Shown here: piece after piece, positions 22,137 to 34,104 of the stretch
Position numbering within the stretch: position 1 is the stretch's first letter
How the letters are laid out: each line of letters begins with the position of its first letter
Assembly: GCA_030998225.1 (NCBI GenBank)
Contig: JAPYXD010000403.1
Coordinates: 2,418,001 to 2,482,000 of the forward strand
From: Diplolepis rosae
Lineage: Eukaryota; Arthropoda; Insecta; Hymenoptera; Diplolepididae
Length of the DNA: 64,000 bases
Direction: 5' to 3'
Translations under genes and position numbers: made by a program
Notes under the pieces: generated by a model
The model's input: the letters and a program-made list of their open reading frames with translations, nothing else
The model's database searches: none
What the model was told of the DNA's origin: nothing

Positions 22137-22194
22137 ATAAATATTACGGAATCCAAACGTAGTAAATTAGCTATTGCTACGTAGTTCCAACGAT

Positions 22195-22660
22195 ATTCCT
22201 CTCTTTTACATGACGTGCAGTCTCCAATATTGTTCTTCGTGTCCACAGCATAAAACAAATAGATAAATGTGATTCTAATATATGGTATTATGGCAGTTCC
22301 ACATCAGGTTTCTTTTTGAAACTGGAATAATTTTTCAACGACTACTTTTTTGATCACTTGAGATACAATTTCATATATTTCCCTCAGCGATCACCACACC
22401 AAATTAATATGATTCTAATAAATGTTAGTTCACGCAGTCCCACTTCAGGGGCTGGTTCTCTGAAACTGGGGTGGTTTTCCAACGAATCCATTTTCAATCA
22501 CTTAAGGAGCAGTCTCCGATATTTTTCTTAGTAAACACAACATGGAAAAATAGTGGAATGTGATCCTTATGCATGGTAGTGCGGTTCTTTTACGTCAGGT
22601 GGTGGTTTTTTCCCGAACTGGGGTCGTTTCTGGGAAAATTTCTCATACAATTACTTGCGC
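22195..22660. repeat. Three diverged tandem units of ~145 bp
   Basis: The block ATGTGATTCTAATATATGG ... GCAGTTCCACATCAGG recurs near 22267, 22409 and 22558 with substitutions. Each is followed by a GAAACTGGGGT-like segment about 30 bases later (22318, 22465, 22615). Function unknown. Confidence 0.6.
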
Positions 22661-24072
22661 TATTATTTTTTTTGTTACTTCAAATCGTTTTAATGTGAAA
22701 CAATGAAGAAATTCAGAATCAGATGAAAATTAACTGATTCACACGTGTTTAGGACGCGCATGCCAGAAAACAAATTTTTTCCTGGGGGGTGATTTTTTAT
22801 GCAAAGGGATTGTTGAAAGACAGGAAAAAGTTATGGAATATTTTTTTCACGTCTGGAATTCTTCGTCCTTTGTATCCAACACACGGAGAAAGAAAGACTT
22901 GCTGTATTATCAAACGGATTGCTGAAATACAATCTACAATTTTTTTTGTTGAGAGGACTAAAATTTTGTTGACAGCAAAAAAAATTCATGGGTTGTATAT
23001 CAGCATTCCGTTTGCTATCACAGAAAATCTATTCGGAGGGGAAATTGAACAAGAAGGGTATCGAATTTAATCCGCGTCTTGTATATCGGATGAATTAAAT
23101 CACTGTTCGTGAAATACCTGGTTTATTGTTCTATAGCTCTCCCACCCTAATGAGTCCATATCCTTCATCCCACTCATTTTAAATGAGCGCAAAAAGACAC
23201 TTATAAACTCTATAGTGTGTTCCACAATTCTCATTAGCGACGCATTTTTTGATCAATTCCATTGCATCTACACATAAAAATAAACTTTCATTTTGTAATT
23301 ACTATAGATAGTCTAAAAATTATATTAGCTAAAATATTATTACAAATAATTCACTTGAATCTGATGAGCCTAAGTTTCATCTGTAAAAGCAAGTGGCTTT
23401 TGTTGTGGAAGATCATCTAGCTAAAGCATGTAAGCAAGAATAGGCACATGAAGATAAGACATGGAATATATACTGGTCACGCGATGTACAGTAGAGTACA
23501 TCAAGATGTTTCTAGAAAGAGATGGATATACTGAGTTTTTATAAGCATGTGTGGCATGCAGTGAATGACTGTACGCCCGCTGGATATCTCTCCTTTCTTC
23601 TCTATCATACGTTCTCTTTCACTCTTCGAATCATAGGCAACGCCTTTACAAGATTAAATAAAATGCTGATATGTCGACATTCCAGAACAACAATAAAACA
23701 ATAATTTGTATATGTGTGGAATGGATTCCCTAGACATAATAATATTGCTATTCATACGTACTATAATTAGTAAATATAGAAAAAAAATCTATATAATTAG
23801 AGTGTCCTAATTTAATAGCGATATTATTTTGCGCTTTTCATGATTATTAGTAGTCATTTTTCGAACAAAATATAATAATATTGTTATTAGTGATATAATT
23901 ACCACACATATTGTATTAATAAAACAATTTTTTTATACGTGCGTAATAAATGCTACATTGGACGTCTTTTTAGCAAGCGCAAAATAATAAATTCTCCACG
24001 ATCGATCCATTATTGTTTTTTTAACATACCAAGATTATTTTTTCAATGAGTGATTATTTTGAAATTGTAAAA
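22661..24072. other. AT-rich, no recognised gene
   Basis: The longest plus frame (22789-23070, 93 codons) is Ile/Lys-rich, starts without a convincing context and matches nothing I know. The stretch 23800-24010 contains a GCGATATTATTTTGCGCTT / AAGCGCAAAATAATAAATTC inverted pair of about 19 bp. Confidence 0.35.
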
Positions 24073-24074
24073 TA

Positions 24075-25139
24075 TTAGGTGTGCAACTTTGCTTCCGCCG
24101 TTTTTCGATAGATGGCTGTAGTGGTAAGAGCTGGTCGAAATAGGCAGATCAAAAGTGTCACCCAGTAAGGTTGGACATCTGTCAACATAACAACAGCACC
24201 ACATTAGTGAATTTATGTTTGCATGATAAATTTACTCTCGATCAAAGATGTCAGTTTTCGAGCCAAATTCTCATTTGCGGGAAATTATGATTTTCTGCTT
24301 TTATTTGAAGAAAACTGCGACTGGGGCTCATCGAATGCTCTAAAGTACTTACAGTGAGGATGCTCTTACTGAAAGAACGTGTTTTGAGTGGTTTCAACGC
24401 TTCAAGATGCAATGATTTTGATGTCGAGGACCGGCATGGCAGTGGAAAAGAGAAAATTTTCGAAGATTCCGAATTGGAGGCATTACTTGCTGAAGACTCG
24501 AGTCAATCAGAAGAAGAATTGGCAGAATCATTGGGAGTAACTCAACAAGCCATTCGGTAACGCCTCAAATCCATGGGAATGATTCAGAAGCAAGGAAATT
24601 AGATTCCGTACGGGTTGAAGCCGAGAGATGTTGAACGGCGTTTCTTTGCTTGTGAATAACTGTTTCGAAGACAGAATTGGTATCGAACGCAATTGATGCG
24701 TTTGAGCCGAGCATTGATGGAGAAACAGCCACAGTACCAATAGAGACACGACAAAGTTATCCTACAGCATGACAATGCTCGGCCACATGTCGCAAGACCG
24801 GTCAAGACATATTTGGAAACGCTGAAATGCGAGGTCTTACCCCACCCGTGTACTCCCTAGACATTGCTTCTTCCGACTATCATTTGTTTCGATCAATGGC
24901 ACATGGCCTGGCTCACCAGCATTTTCGCTCTTATGAAGAAGTAAAAAAATGCATCGCTTCGTGGATCGCCTCAAAAGACGCATCGTTTTTCTGAGATGGT
25001 ATCTGACAATTGCCAGAAAGATGAAAAAACGTAGTGGCTAGCCGCGGACAGTACTTTGAATCATAAATAGGTAATCACTTTTTAAGAATAAAGCCTCAAA
25101 TTTTAGGAAAAAACGTCGGAAGCAAAATTGTACACCTAA
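24075..25139 (+). mobile_element. Mos1-like mariner element with TIRs and TA duplication
   Basis: Terminal inverted repeats TTAGGTGTGCAACTTTGCTT and, reverse-complemented from the right end, TTAGGTGTACAATTTTGCTT, flanked by TA (24073-24074, 25140-25141). The 1065-bp length is shorter than a full-length mariner of this type (about 1.3 kb), matching the deletion in its gene. Confidence 0.9.
24248..25066 (+). pseudogene. mariner transposase, decayed and internally deleted
   Basis: Starts at ATG 24248 (MSVFEPNSHLREIMIFCFYL), continues with ERTCFEWFQRF, FDVEDRHGSGKEKIFEDSEL, LAESLGVTQQAIR (second HTH), a stop, MGMIQKQGN, LKPRDVERRFFACE. It then jumps to WYRTQLMRLSRALMEKQPQY, LQHDNARPHVARPVKTYLET (second catalytic Asp), SDYHLFRSMAHGLAHQHFRS and ERWKNVVASRGQYFES, ending at 25064-25066. 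The segment carrying the first catalytic Asp is deleted, and the SPDLAPSD block is damaged by a frameshift. Several in-frame stops confirm inactivity. It is related to, but distinct from, the 7.1-7.9 kb copy. Confidence 0.9.
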
Positions 25140-25141
25140 TA

Positions 25142-25739
25142 TCAAAATTTCGAACGTCAAAATTGTATCTTAAATGATGGATTATTTATGATGTATATAT
25201 CATTTACACGATATACTCATTTTTTAAATGTGTGGAAATGAAAAAAAGGTGAAAAAAAACAATTCTTTTTTTCTATAGCCCGCCATTTTGAAAATTGTTA
25301 TGATAAAAAAAAGCCTTCGTCAGACGATAACTACACTACAATAGATTAAGAAAAACATTTACTCTTGTGTTTCAGACCAGCCATTTTTGAGATTTGGTGG
25401 AAACCATCAACCAACTTTTTTTGGAAGGCCTATGTTTGCAAGGGTGCAGTGGCCAAACCGTGCAAATTTTTTCATACAAGTTTTCTGAATTTTGTAGTCT
25501 AAGGTTTAATAAAACTTTTACGAGAAACCGCATATAAAAATCAATTATAGTTTTCTCACAGTAAAATTCCAAAAAACGCTTCGAAATACGGCCAATCCAT
25601 GAGAACGCCCCTTTAAGCATCATTATAGGGTAAGAGCACGAATCGTTAGTATTTTAAAGGGTATGCCTATGCTTGAGTTCCAAATAAACAGGTTGATTTT
25701 CAACATTTTATGAGGTTCCGTTCACTGGAAGAATCAATG
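25142..25739. other. No recognised gene
   Basis: Contains GAGAACGCCCCTTTAA at about 25602, which resembles the right end of the TTAA MITE at 10900-11109. No partner terminus is convincing. Confidence 0.35.
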
Positions 25740-26180
25740 ATTTTCCATACTTATAATCGATTCAAAATCAGTAACTCGTCGAAAGATTTTTTAGAATCAT
25801 ATGGGGAATCAGCTTGATTCAGTGAAATCGTAGAGATTGATTCTGAAAGCTTGAAAGCCGCGTTCATCAGTAAGTTTCAGAAGAATCACTGGGAATCATT
25901 CAGAATCGCTAAGAATCACTCAGAATCGCTAGGATTCCGTGCACGCTCGAGTAAGCTTGAGATCACATGAGATCAATGCGTTAAAACTTGTCTAATGCGC
26001 AGTCTCACGCGCATGCTACACATACGTGGAGCTGTAGAGCTGTATTGGTTCTCAGCTGACATCGCCGGTGTAGGCTGCAATATTTTTGTTTGGTCGAGAA
26101 TTGAGAATAAATTAAGGATCAACAAAGAATCAGCTGGACTCAGGCGGAATCAACAGGAATCAATCGTAATGATGCAGCTC
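25740..26180. repeat. GAATC-rich segment with short tandem AGAATCRCTM units
   Basis: GAATC words are scattered throughout. At 25873-25935 they become a near-tandem of about 10-11 bp (AGAATCACTGGGAATCATTC, AGAATCGCTA, AGAATCACTC, AGAATCGCTA). Less dense GAATCA words return at 26128-26165. No coding assigned. Confidence 0.55.
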
Positions 26181-26773
26181 AATGCGCGCAACTGCCCTTC
26201 TTCCCTTTCTCTTCTAAAATTATGGCTTGGATGCTTAGGGTATTTTACTCAGAGCGCGTCAAAATTGTTGTAATTCTGTTATCTTTATTATATTCCACAA
26301 TATTTGCAAATAATTTAGTAATGATTTAAGAAGTCTAAGTACCTATGTACTTTTTGAGTAACATTTTGATACAATAAGTACAATTGAACCTCCGGCGATC
26401 AAAAGGGGATAGCCCGAAACTTCGTCGTTTTAGTTGGCCTCTGGAATGTTTTTCTTATCTCTTATTTAACTTGTAATTACATATCTCAACAGACAATTTG
26501 AAGGCGCACATTTTGAGTCTTATTAACAAAATTAGTTAATTCTGTTCGTTTTCGATATAATCAAGGAAATATGACTTCCTCTATAATTTAGAAAATAATT
26601 ATACTTTGCACTCAGCTCGTTACAAACTAAACTAAAATGTATTTCTCGAAACGACTTACTAAAAATAAGAACTATAATGTAAATAAACTAACAACATTTT
26701 CATAATTTCGTTTAATCGTTTTTAAAACTTACAAAAATTCAAGAATTGGTAGTGTCATCCTCCATAGTGGATA
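26181..26773. other. AT-rich, nothing recognised
   Basis: No repeat terminus or motif-bearing frame seen between the GAATC-rich block and the MITE. Confidence 0.35.
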
Positions 26774-26974
26774 CAGTCGGGACTCGTTTATCGGGACATT
26801 AGAGACTCGTGACACGTCTATCGAGACGCTCGATCGTTCCCCTTACACCACTATTTAAACTGACCAATTAAACGCTTGCTCTCAAACGATCCCCATTAGG
26901 TGGGAGCCCCTACCGCGTCCCAATAAACGAGATCCATTCGATTCGGGGTCGTTTCTATAAAGGCGTCCCGGCTG
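26774..26974. mobile_element. 201-bp pogo-like MITE with TA duplication
   Basis: Ends CAGTCGGGACTCGTTTATCG and, reverse-complemented, CAGCCGGGACGCCTTTATAG lie between TA dinucleotides (26772-26773, 26975-26976). Inner words TATCGGGAC, TATCGAGAC and CCCAATAAACGAG repeat the terminus. CAGT ends plus TA fit Tc1/mariner-superfamily pogo/Tigger MITEs. It is related in sequence and layout to 36296-36635. Confidence 0.8.
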
Positions 26975-27039
26975 TATTATAAAAGAGGTTGGTTTGCGAT
27001 CGATGAGGGTAAAATATAAAGAAGAAAACTCTTCATTAC

Positions 27040-28645
27040 GTCAAAACTGTAGTGATGTTTCGTTAGCTATGGGTTTGCCAACCTCATCAGGCTTTATGAT
27101 TTAAAAAAAAAAACCAAATAGTATAAAATTGTCACTTACATGAGTAATGATGTACTGCCTCAACACCTAGTGAATCGTTATAAGCGTCAAAAAAATGCCC
27201 ACTTTCACAGCAACTTGGGTAAACAAAAATTCTATAATTTAAATCAATATTATTAAAAAAATCTGCCCGCTTCGCGGGCACATTCTCATCGCGCACTTCG
27301 CTCGCAAGTTTGAGCGCGCCTAGGGCGCGCGATTTGATCATCGCGCTCCGCGCTCTTTCTTGTGCTCTTCACATACATTCAAGTTTATTTATTATAATTT
27401 GATACTGAAGCTCAAACCAAATTTATAATAATATTACAGATGATGTGAATTACACATTTTCTCAAAGTCACTCAATTTCTTTTTGAATTTAAGAGAAACA
27501 GGAAATTAAATTTACTTAAGGCTCTATCATTCTTGAGGAACACATTCTCATCATGGCGCTCGCGCTTCGCGCTCGATATTCTGTATACATTTCAGTAACT
27601 TTTTAATAAGTTACAAGATTAAAATAATTTATTTCCTTCCAAATCTCTCAAAAAGAAAAAACAGTCGTAGACTTTATTTAAGGAAACGATTTTGCAGAAC
27701 AATGCTTATTTCGTATCTCACATATTCTGGTGAAAAAAATCGAATTTTTTTAATATTAAAAATCAAAACATAAAATATACCTCCTGTCCCGAAATGTCTT
27801 AATGAGAATTTGTAGACCTCATTTAGGCAAACAATTTCCCATCTAAACGTTTTTTTTGTATCTCACATATTTTGTCTAAAAAATGGAATTTTTGAATTTT
27901 AATCGTATTTTTTGGAATTGAAACGAAAAATATATGTTTTATCAAAAACTGTGTGAGACAAAATTTGTAGATCTTTTTGAAACGACAAACTTTGTATTCT
28001 TACGTTTTTTTCGTATTTCGAATATTATTGTTAAAAAATTGAATTTTGGATTTTCAATAGTTTTTTTTTTAATTAAAAAGAAAAATATGCATCTTATGAA
28101 AAAATGTTATAATGCAAATTTGTAGGTCTTTATTTATTTAATAATATTGTATCATAACGTTTTTTCGTATTTCGTATAATTTAACTGGAAAATGGAATTT
28201 TTATATTGACTTTTTTCGAATTTGAATATGCTGTAACATTTCTAATTTTGATTTAATCAAAAAATGTTATCAGGATAATTTGTAGAGATTTATGAGCACT
28301 ATCAAAAACCAGTATTGAAATTTTTGATTTTTTCAAAAAATTATTTTCAAAAACACAAAAGTAGTGCTCAATCCCTCAATTTTGATTGGATGTGGCTGGT
28401 TAACGAACTTGTCCTTAATTTTTCGGCTCCGATAAAGTGTACCAAAGCTCAATTCAATCTGATAATTCTATCGAGAGTTATGCCGCACACGACCTACAGA
28501 CAGACAGACAGACAGACACTTTCGTAAAAACCATTTTTTCTGACTCAGGGGGTCTCAAAACGTAAAGATTTGATGAAAATTTCGAAAGTCATTTTTCACA
28601 TAAAATCAATACCTTCTCATCCATGATGAGAATGTAAAAATAGGT
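27040..28645 (+). repeat. Family R dispersed repeat, longest copy with 3' terminus
   Basis: The 5' part (27040-27145) carries a hammerhead-like core on the minus strand and ACCAAATAGTATAAAATTGT. It then has AAAAAATCTGCCCGCTTCGC, the GC-rich palindromic stretch with CTTCGC/GCGCGC words, GGCTCTATCATTCTTGAGGA, a long AT-rich body, and CAGACAGACAGACAGACACT (28499). It ends in the hairpin TTCTCATCCATGATGAGAA followed by TGTAAAAA at 28638. The 63-kb copy has the same 5' order. There is no protein of recognisable kind. A fixed 3' end with ragged 5' ends across copies suggests a retroelement, probably non-autonomous. Confidence 0.8.
27050..27092 (-). ncRNA. Hammerhead-like core in family R (degenerate)
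   Basis: The minus strand has CTGATGAG (27083-27090), a stem II of GTTGGC/GCTAAC and GAAAC (27057-27061). The expected ACGTC cleavage segment is ACATC here. The 63.9-kb copy has the complementary defects (CTAATGAG, AAAAC) but keeps ACGTC, so an intact ancestor is plausible. Stem I complementarity is poor in both, so activity is unlikely now. Confidence 0.45.
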
Positions 28646-30154
28646 CGAGTCACCAAAGTGTTTTACAAAGAGAATGAATGATAAAGCAAACTTTGGTAGC
28701 ATCAAATTGATTGCCGATATGATAGACACAAAATTTTTCAATCGCTTAGCAATAAATTAACTCAGTAGACGGTCGAAAAAAACTAGGACGTCCTCCTATT
28801 TTTAAAAATTTGTAAAGCTCTATTCGATAGAGAAAATCTTTACGAAGCGGAAGAATCGTATAAGAAAGCTCGCGTCAAATGGTAAGTTGGTTTTTTATGC
28901 AAAAAAAATATCAAATTTTCTGGAATTATCTGGCATAAACCCTTTGGATTGCATATGTTTTAAATTTTTCTTCGCGAATCTTTTTGCGTAAGTCGAATAC
29001 ATCATATGAGAACGCGAATTGTGGAATGTCCGTAAAGTGGCAATATTTTTAACAAAAAGGGGATCTAAAGCATTCAATAGAAATAAAACAGACCATGTTG
29101 GTGTAACGTCCTGCGTCCATTCCGTATTTTATATTTTATTTATTTTATTATTCTTAGAAAATATATCTATCTACTATTCTCTTGTAGATAGAAACATAAA
29201 ACTGCATAGAATTATACTTTCGGAAAATCATAAACAGCTTAGGCTATCGGTCAAAAGGGGCTGCGCCGGTACTAAACCCATGCAAACACAAGTAAACTCA
29301 AGTGCATTCTCTCTTTAGAAAATAGCATAAGCTATATATCATAGATAGTAAACTTCTTAATTATAAGAATGTAGAAATTTTAAGAATTTAATATGAAATT
29401 AACATTACTTTTAACATTGTTTGATAGAGAAAATTTATGCATATGTTTTATTAATAAGGAAAATTATATTCTAAGCGTACTTGTAGCAAAAATAATGCTG
29501 CAAATTACTCAAGTTTAATCAAATAGTGATTTTATACTGAAAAATGTTTATTTTACAGCCAGAAATCCAACTACATTACGCGTAATGTTACAAAAGTTTA
29601 TATATGGAAGAAAAATGCTAGTTTATAATTTATAGGAAAATATATTAAAAATATTACATGTTTTACAAAACTTTGAATTCACTTTATGAAACTCTAGAAA
29701 AATCATACTACTTTAATTTAAATTATAAATTATAGAACTAAGCTATCTTTCCTTCATACCTATATATCTAAATACTTGTAAATATATTGCAAATGCGCAA
29801 AATATAGTAGGAATTCAAATATCTAAAAAATCTAGTTCGAATCATAGTTAATGTCAATATTCATATTAGAAATACATATACATTCTATTCATAAAAAATT
29901 GATTTTCAGTATAAATAACAAATGAATTAGTAAAATTAGTGACTCCAAATCATTATAAATATCTTTTACTAACATACCCATGTAATTTTATATATTTATT
30001 TCAAATATCTTTACGCACATATTTAATTTAGAAGTTTGCATGTTTTTATTTAAAGTATTAAATGAATATATGATTACATCCTTTATTATCAAATAGATAA
30101 ATAAATTTAGACAAAGTTAAATAATGTATAAAAATAAGATATTTGTAGACTAAA
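28646..30154. other. Very AT-rich, no recognised gene
   Basis: The 99-codon plus frame at 29019-29318 has no motif and weak composition. The rest is low-complexity AT. If the promoter at 14340 and the candidate exon at 30732 belong together, this would be intron; that link is speculative. Confidence 0.35.
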
Positions 30155-30195
30155 AAACCAATACCTTCTCATCCATGATGAGAATGTAAAAACAG
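30155..30195 (+). repeat. Family R, last 40 bp only
   Basis: CCAATACCTTCTCATCCATG through GATGAGAATGTAAAAA: the exact 3' hairpin and tail and nothing upstream. This is an extreme 5' truncation. Confidence 0.85.
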
Positions 30196-30731
30196 TTTTC
30201 AATTGTTAGTATTTACTAATTAAAATTAGTAAATCTGTTAATGAACTCATTATTTGAATGTTAATGAATTTAATTGTTAATAATTATCAAATTTATGTGA
30301 AACCTCCTTTCTATATAGGAAAACTGTACAAGTGTCACCACCTTTGAGGAGGCAAGTGAACATGGGGAAAACTTGGTACGGCCCACAAGGCCCGAACAAC
30401 TTGAAACGCCCCCAAATTATCACACTAGAAGAGGATAGGGCGTAACTAGGTTAGCCTATCCAGGCCAATAGAGAGCCAAGACAGCTACCCCCAGACTCTT
30501 CCTAAATTTGAAATATGGAAAGGGAAGCGGTGTACAAAACATAAAAACGGAGAGCAAATTAAAATCATCAGTTATTTTCCCCAATTTTCTATACGGCTTT
30601 TCAAAAATTATTTTATAAAATAGACAGCCGGTCCTTTCATTCATTCAGTTACTGAGTTTCACATTTCTTACATAGTTTATTCTAAAAATGAAAAGGTGAA
30701 TCACTAATAACATTTTAAGTTTTCTCACAAG

Positions 30732-30814
30732 TGTCATCCAAGGTTTCTCCAGCTCCATCATCACCTCAAGGAAGGATATCAATAAAAACTAAAGGATTCA
30801 ACAAGATAATAAAA
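30732..30814 (+). other. Candidate internal exon
   Basis: Preceded by a T-rich tract and ACAAG (AG at 30730-30731), followed by GTAAGT at 30815. The frame through it is open and reads SSKVSPAPSSPQGRISIKTK, then GFNKIIK. It is Ser/Pro/Lys-rich, with no domain recognised. The segment 30300-30500 just upstream is also less AT-rich than its surroundings, with a 27-codon frame from ATG 30362. This may mark a host gene, but splice sites this short are weak evidence. Confidence 0.25.
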
Positions 30815-30820
30815 GTAAGT

Positions 30821-31322
30821 TTCAAACTATAGATTACGTGTACTTTCTAAAATCTTTCTACTGTCTTTTTATATTTTTGCTTAAGGGCACTGATAGAAAT
30901 GGTTAGGTTGATTTAACCATACAATTGTAGGTTAAAAATTTACGGTTATATTTACAATATAATATGTGTCTCGGAACCATATGTAATTTGAAGCACAGCA
31001 ATTAAAATATGACCAATGCTTTTTGTTAGAATCAGAAACATAAATTGGAAGAGAAAACAATTAAATATTACTGGTACAATTAATAATTATATTTGCGGTA
31101 CAAAACTGCAAAAGTTAGTAGTTACTACCGTATGATATGTAAATCTTAATAATTTAATTCTCTTAAATATTTGTTTCCTCGAGCACTCTCTAAAAAGTGT
31201 ATTTTGGCAATACCACTGGATGGTTGATTCACTTGAGATGGTTTCCTTCGTTTCCAAAATCATATTGGTTTGATATTGTATTTGATATAGTTGAAAACAT
31301 TAAAAATATTTATTTAAGTGAG

Positions 31323-31363
<41 letters not shown>

Positions 31364-32519
31364 AAAGAATTCCAATGTTCTTTTTGAGATTTTGTGATAG
31401 TCTATAATTTAATTGGTGGAAAAAATTTAACTGTAAATTAGAAGTATGTGATATCTCAGAGTTAACATACATACTATTGTTCAGGGTTAACATTATATGC
31501 AGTTTTGGAAATAAATTATTTCACGAAACATTATTTAGACCTTATCAATTTCTTTAAAGCAGCAAAGTATTCTGTTGAAACTTGAATACAATAAATCTTA
31601 TTCTCATGATTTGTCATAGCATATATTGTATTTCATTTATTTATCATGTATTGATAGTTAATACTTCTACTTAAATATTTTCGCTTCAATCTTAAATACA
31701 TTTCTTTACGCTTTTTCTTATTTATTTATCCCTTTTTTTAATTATATGAATGAAAATATTCCCAAATTTTTTCTTAACCTTTCTATTATTTATTTATTTA
31801 TTTGTTCGATACTTTGAGAAATCATAAAATCAAAGTCCAGAAGGAAACTGATATCCAATTTATACTTAATTTATTAAACATTGAATTGATCCCTATTATA
31901 CATATAAACTCATTCGGCACAAAATTTGAAAACTCAATTAGAACGTCCTAGAATCAATTTTAAAAACCACATTAAATTACTATAAATTTATTAGTCTTTA
32001 TTTTCTTCTATATAAGTTTATGTCATTTTTTATACATTTCTCAAATCTTTCAAATTTAGTTTGCAAAACTTTTACTCTCTATTTATTTGCTCATTTTATT
32101 ATAATGATTATAAATAAAAATAAGGATCAAAAGATAGTCAAAAAGAAATTTGATATTTAATTTCAACTAATTATTTTCTCAATCATTTAAATAATTGCCT
32201 ACACAACACAACCTCTTAAAAGACTGAAATAATAACATTTCCAAACGAATTCACTATACATATCGTTATTGCTAGTAAAGTATACAGTATCTGTTTATTA
32301 ATCAGCTATACTGAATATGAGTATTTTACTTGTCATGGATAGTTGCTCCACTCATACTCATTCAACCACAATTGGATGGCCAAAACACACATCCTATATT
32401 GCTGTATCTATATCAGCAAAAAATATGGTTAATCCAATCATAAATATGGTTGTACCACTCATTCATTTCTATCAGTGTGTATTATACAAATGTTTGAGTG
32501 CTGGTAACCACCACAGTAC
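30821..32519. repeat. AT-rich DNA with a (TA)n microsatellite
   Basis: A (TA)n run of about 39 bases lies at 31324-31362. Otherwise extremely AT-rich with no recognisable gene. The frame at 32317-32595 overlaps the dispersed repeat that follows and shows no motif. Confidence 0.6.
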
Positions 32520-32650
32520 TAGTATTTGTAAACTTGTTCCTTCCGTTCCAAATCTCAGAATCGAGGACAAAGTGGCGTGCTACCTTTTATGGTAAAAGTA
32601 CGACTTAGTCCCAAATTCGCCTTTCCTTACCCATTTTTATATCTCATGTT
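32520..32650 (-). repeat. Dispersed repeat shared with 41330-41450
   Basis: Reverse complement of the segment at 41330-41450. Shared words include GGCAAGGCGAATTT-like, AAGTCGTACTTTTACCAT, GGTAGCACGCCACTTT and a GATTCTGRGAT segment. Neither copy's family is known. Confidence 0.75.
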
Positions 32651-34104
32651 ATGTTTTATATTGGTAGAAAAAAGTTTAAAATTTTAAAAAATTCCTAGCA
32701 TTCAATCTCGTGGGTTTCTGAAGGATAATATCAATTTCGAATTAAGAGTACGCTGCACGTACGGTTTATTGCCTCGATTGTGTTGATCTACTACCTGCTT
32801 GGGGACCCGATTTCGAGCTGGCCGACAAAAATTTGGGTTAATAATCTTCGATGTTACCGGTATTATAGTATTTGAGGAAAGTAGATGGCCTTTCCGGTTA
32901 ATACTTTTCCTCAAATACTAAAAAATTTGGGACGATTCGTCTTACAGCATATGTACATATATGCAGTCTTCGCGGACTTCGCACATGTAGGTTTGAAATA
33001 TGAGAAGAGTTTTTTACGAGCATTTTTTGTTAACCTCGAAATCATAAAATTTTGGCCTGTCCCAAGGGTTTTCCGCAGGTAAATTTCATCCCGAACTAAG
33101 GTACAAAAGTCTTTCTGTTCATAGAGGTATTGTTTATTGCTTCTATTGTCTTCTTTCGTTACCTAATCTAGAGATAAATTTCCGTCTCTTAAAAGAATTT
33201 TCTTCCTAATATTTTGTCTCACAATTCGTCACAAGCTTGCGTTTGAGACGTCTCAAACTTCTATATCATTATTTTGAGACCCTTCCAGATGTATTGGACG
33301 TGCATTTTGATTTTCCCAGAAAGCTGACATTTTCGCAGTCATGGCGATGTATTATTTATCCCCGGGAAGAGTATCCTGCATTCGGTGGATGCGTTAAATA
33401 TCCGTTCGCGTTGAAGGGAGAAGGCATCTCACGCGTTAAATGAAGAGAACGTTTTTGCACTATACGCGTTTCTCCTTGCATGGATGACGATCCATGCATA
33501 GCATAGCCACTCGTTGATTGGTCGCCCGTTGATTAAGCCACCAATCAAACGTGCGCCCTAGATCAGCACGTGTCTCTATTGGGTGTCAGCGTGAAATTAC
33601 TCTGCACAATTATAACCCGTTCAAGTCCCCACATTCTTGGTGGGCAAATTTATAGATAGTTGTCCTTTGTAAGAGTTATGATAATAATTTTATTTGAAAA
33701 TAACACGCGGAATAACGACCGTGAACAGAGTAAGTAGTTGCTAAAAAAAATGGGGATTTCTTCAATTTAAAATAAATATTGCATGTATCACGCATTTATA
33801 TATTGATTTGTTAAATTTCTTTTCAAATTAGAATTAGTATATGCAATGATAACATGAAGATTCCATTTTATTACTATTCAATATGTTTTTCCATTTTTGA
33901 TTTCACACCAATCATTACCATTGTATACATAAAAAAAATATATCAATAAAAATATTAGCACAGGACGCCCATCCGACCACTGGCCGCGCTCAAAGTTGCT
34001 TAACCACGAGGATCGAGTGGTAGGCAGCACACCGAAGCTAGGGGGGCGCTGTCTGCTCCTACGAACAGAAATGACCGTGAAAACGCATAATTAGTCTACT
34101 TACA
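32651..34104. other. No recognised gene; GC-normal block 33200-33720
   Basis: Around 33440-33640 the sequence is less AT-rich and contains imperfectly repeated CGTTGATTGGT / CGTTGATTAAGCCACCAAT words. CAGA|GTAAGT at 33725-33734 could be a splice donor. The plus frame at 33237-33443 matches nothing. This may be the 5' region of the element or gene that begins at 34105. Confidence 0.3.

Noticed and set aside
22789..23070. 93-codon plus frame
   Set aside because: No recognisable motif, Ile/Lys-rich as expected from AT-rich DNA, and no splice or promoter support.
23362..23390. CTGATGAG as a further hammerhead core
   Set aside because: No GAAA core follows a stem II of any length, and no stem I partner is present.
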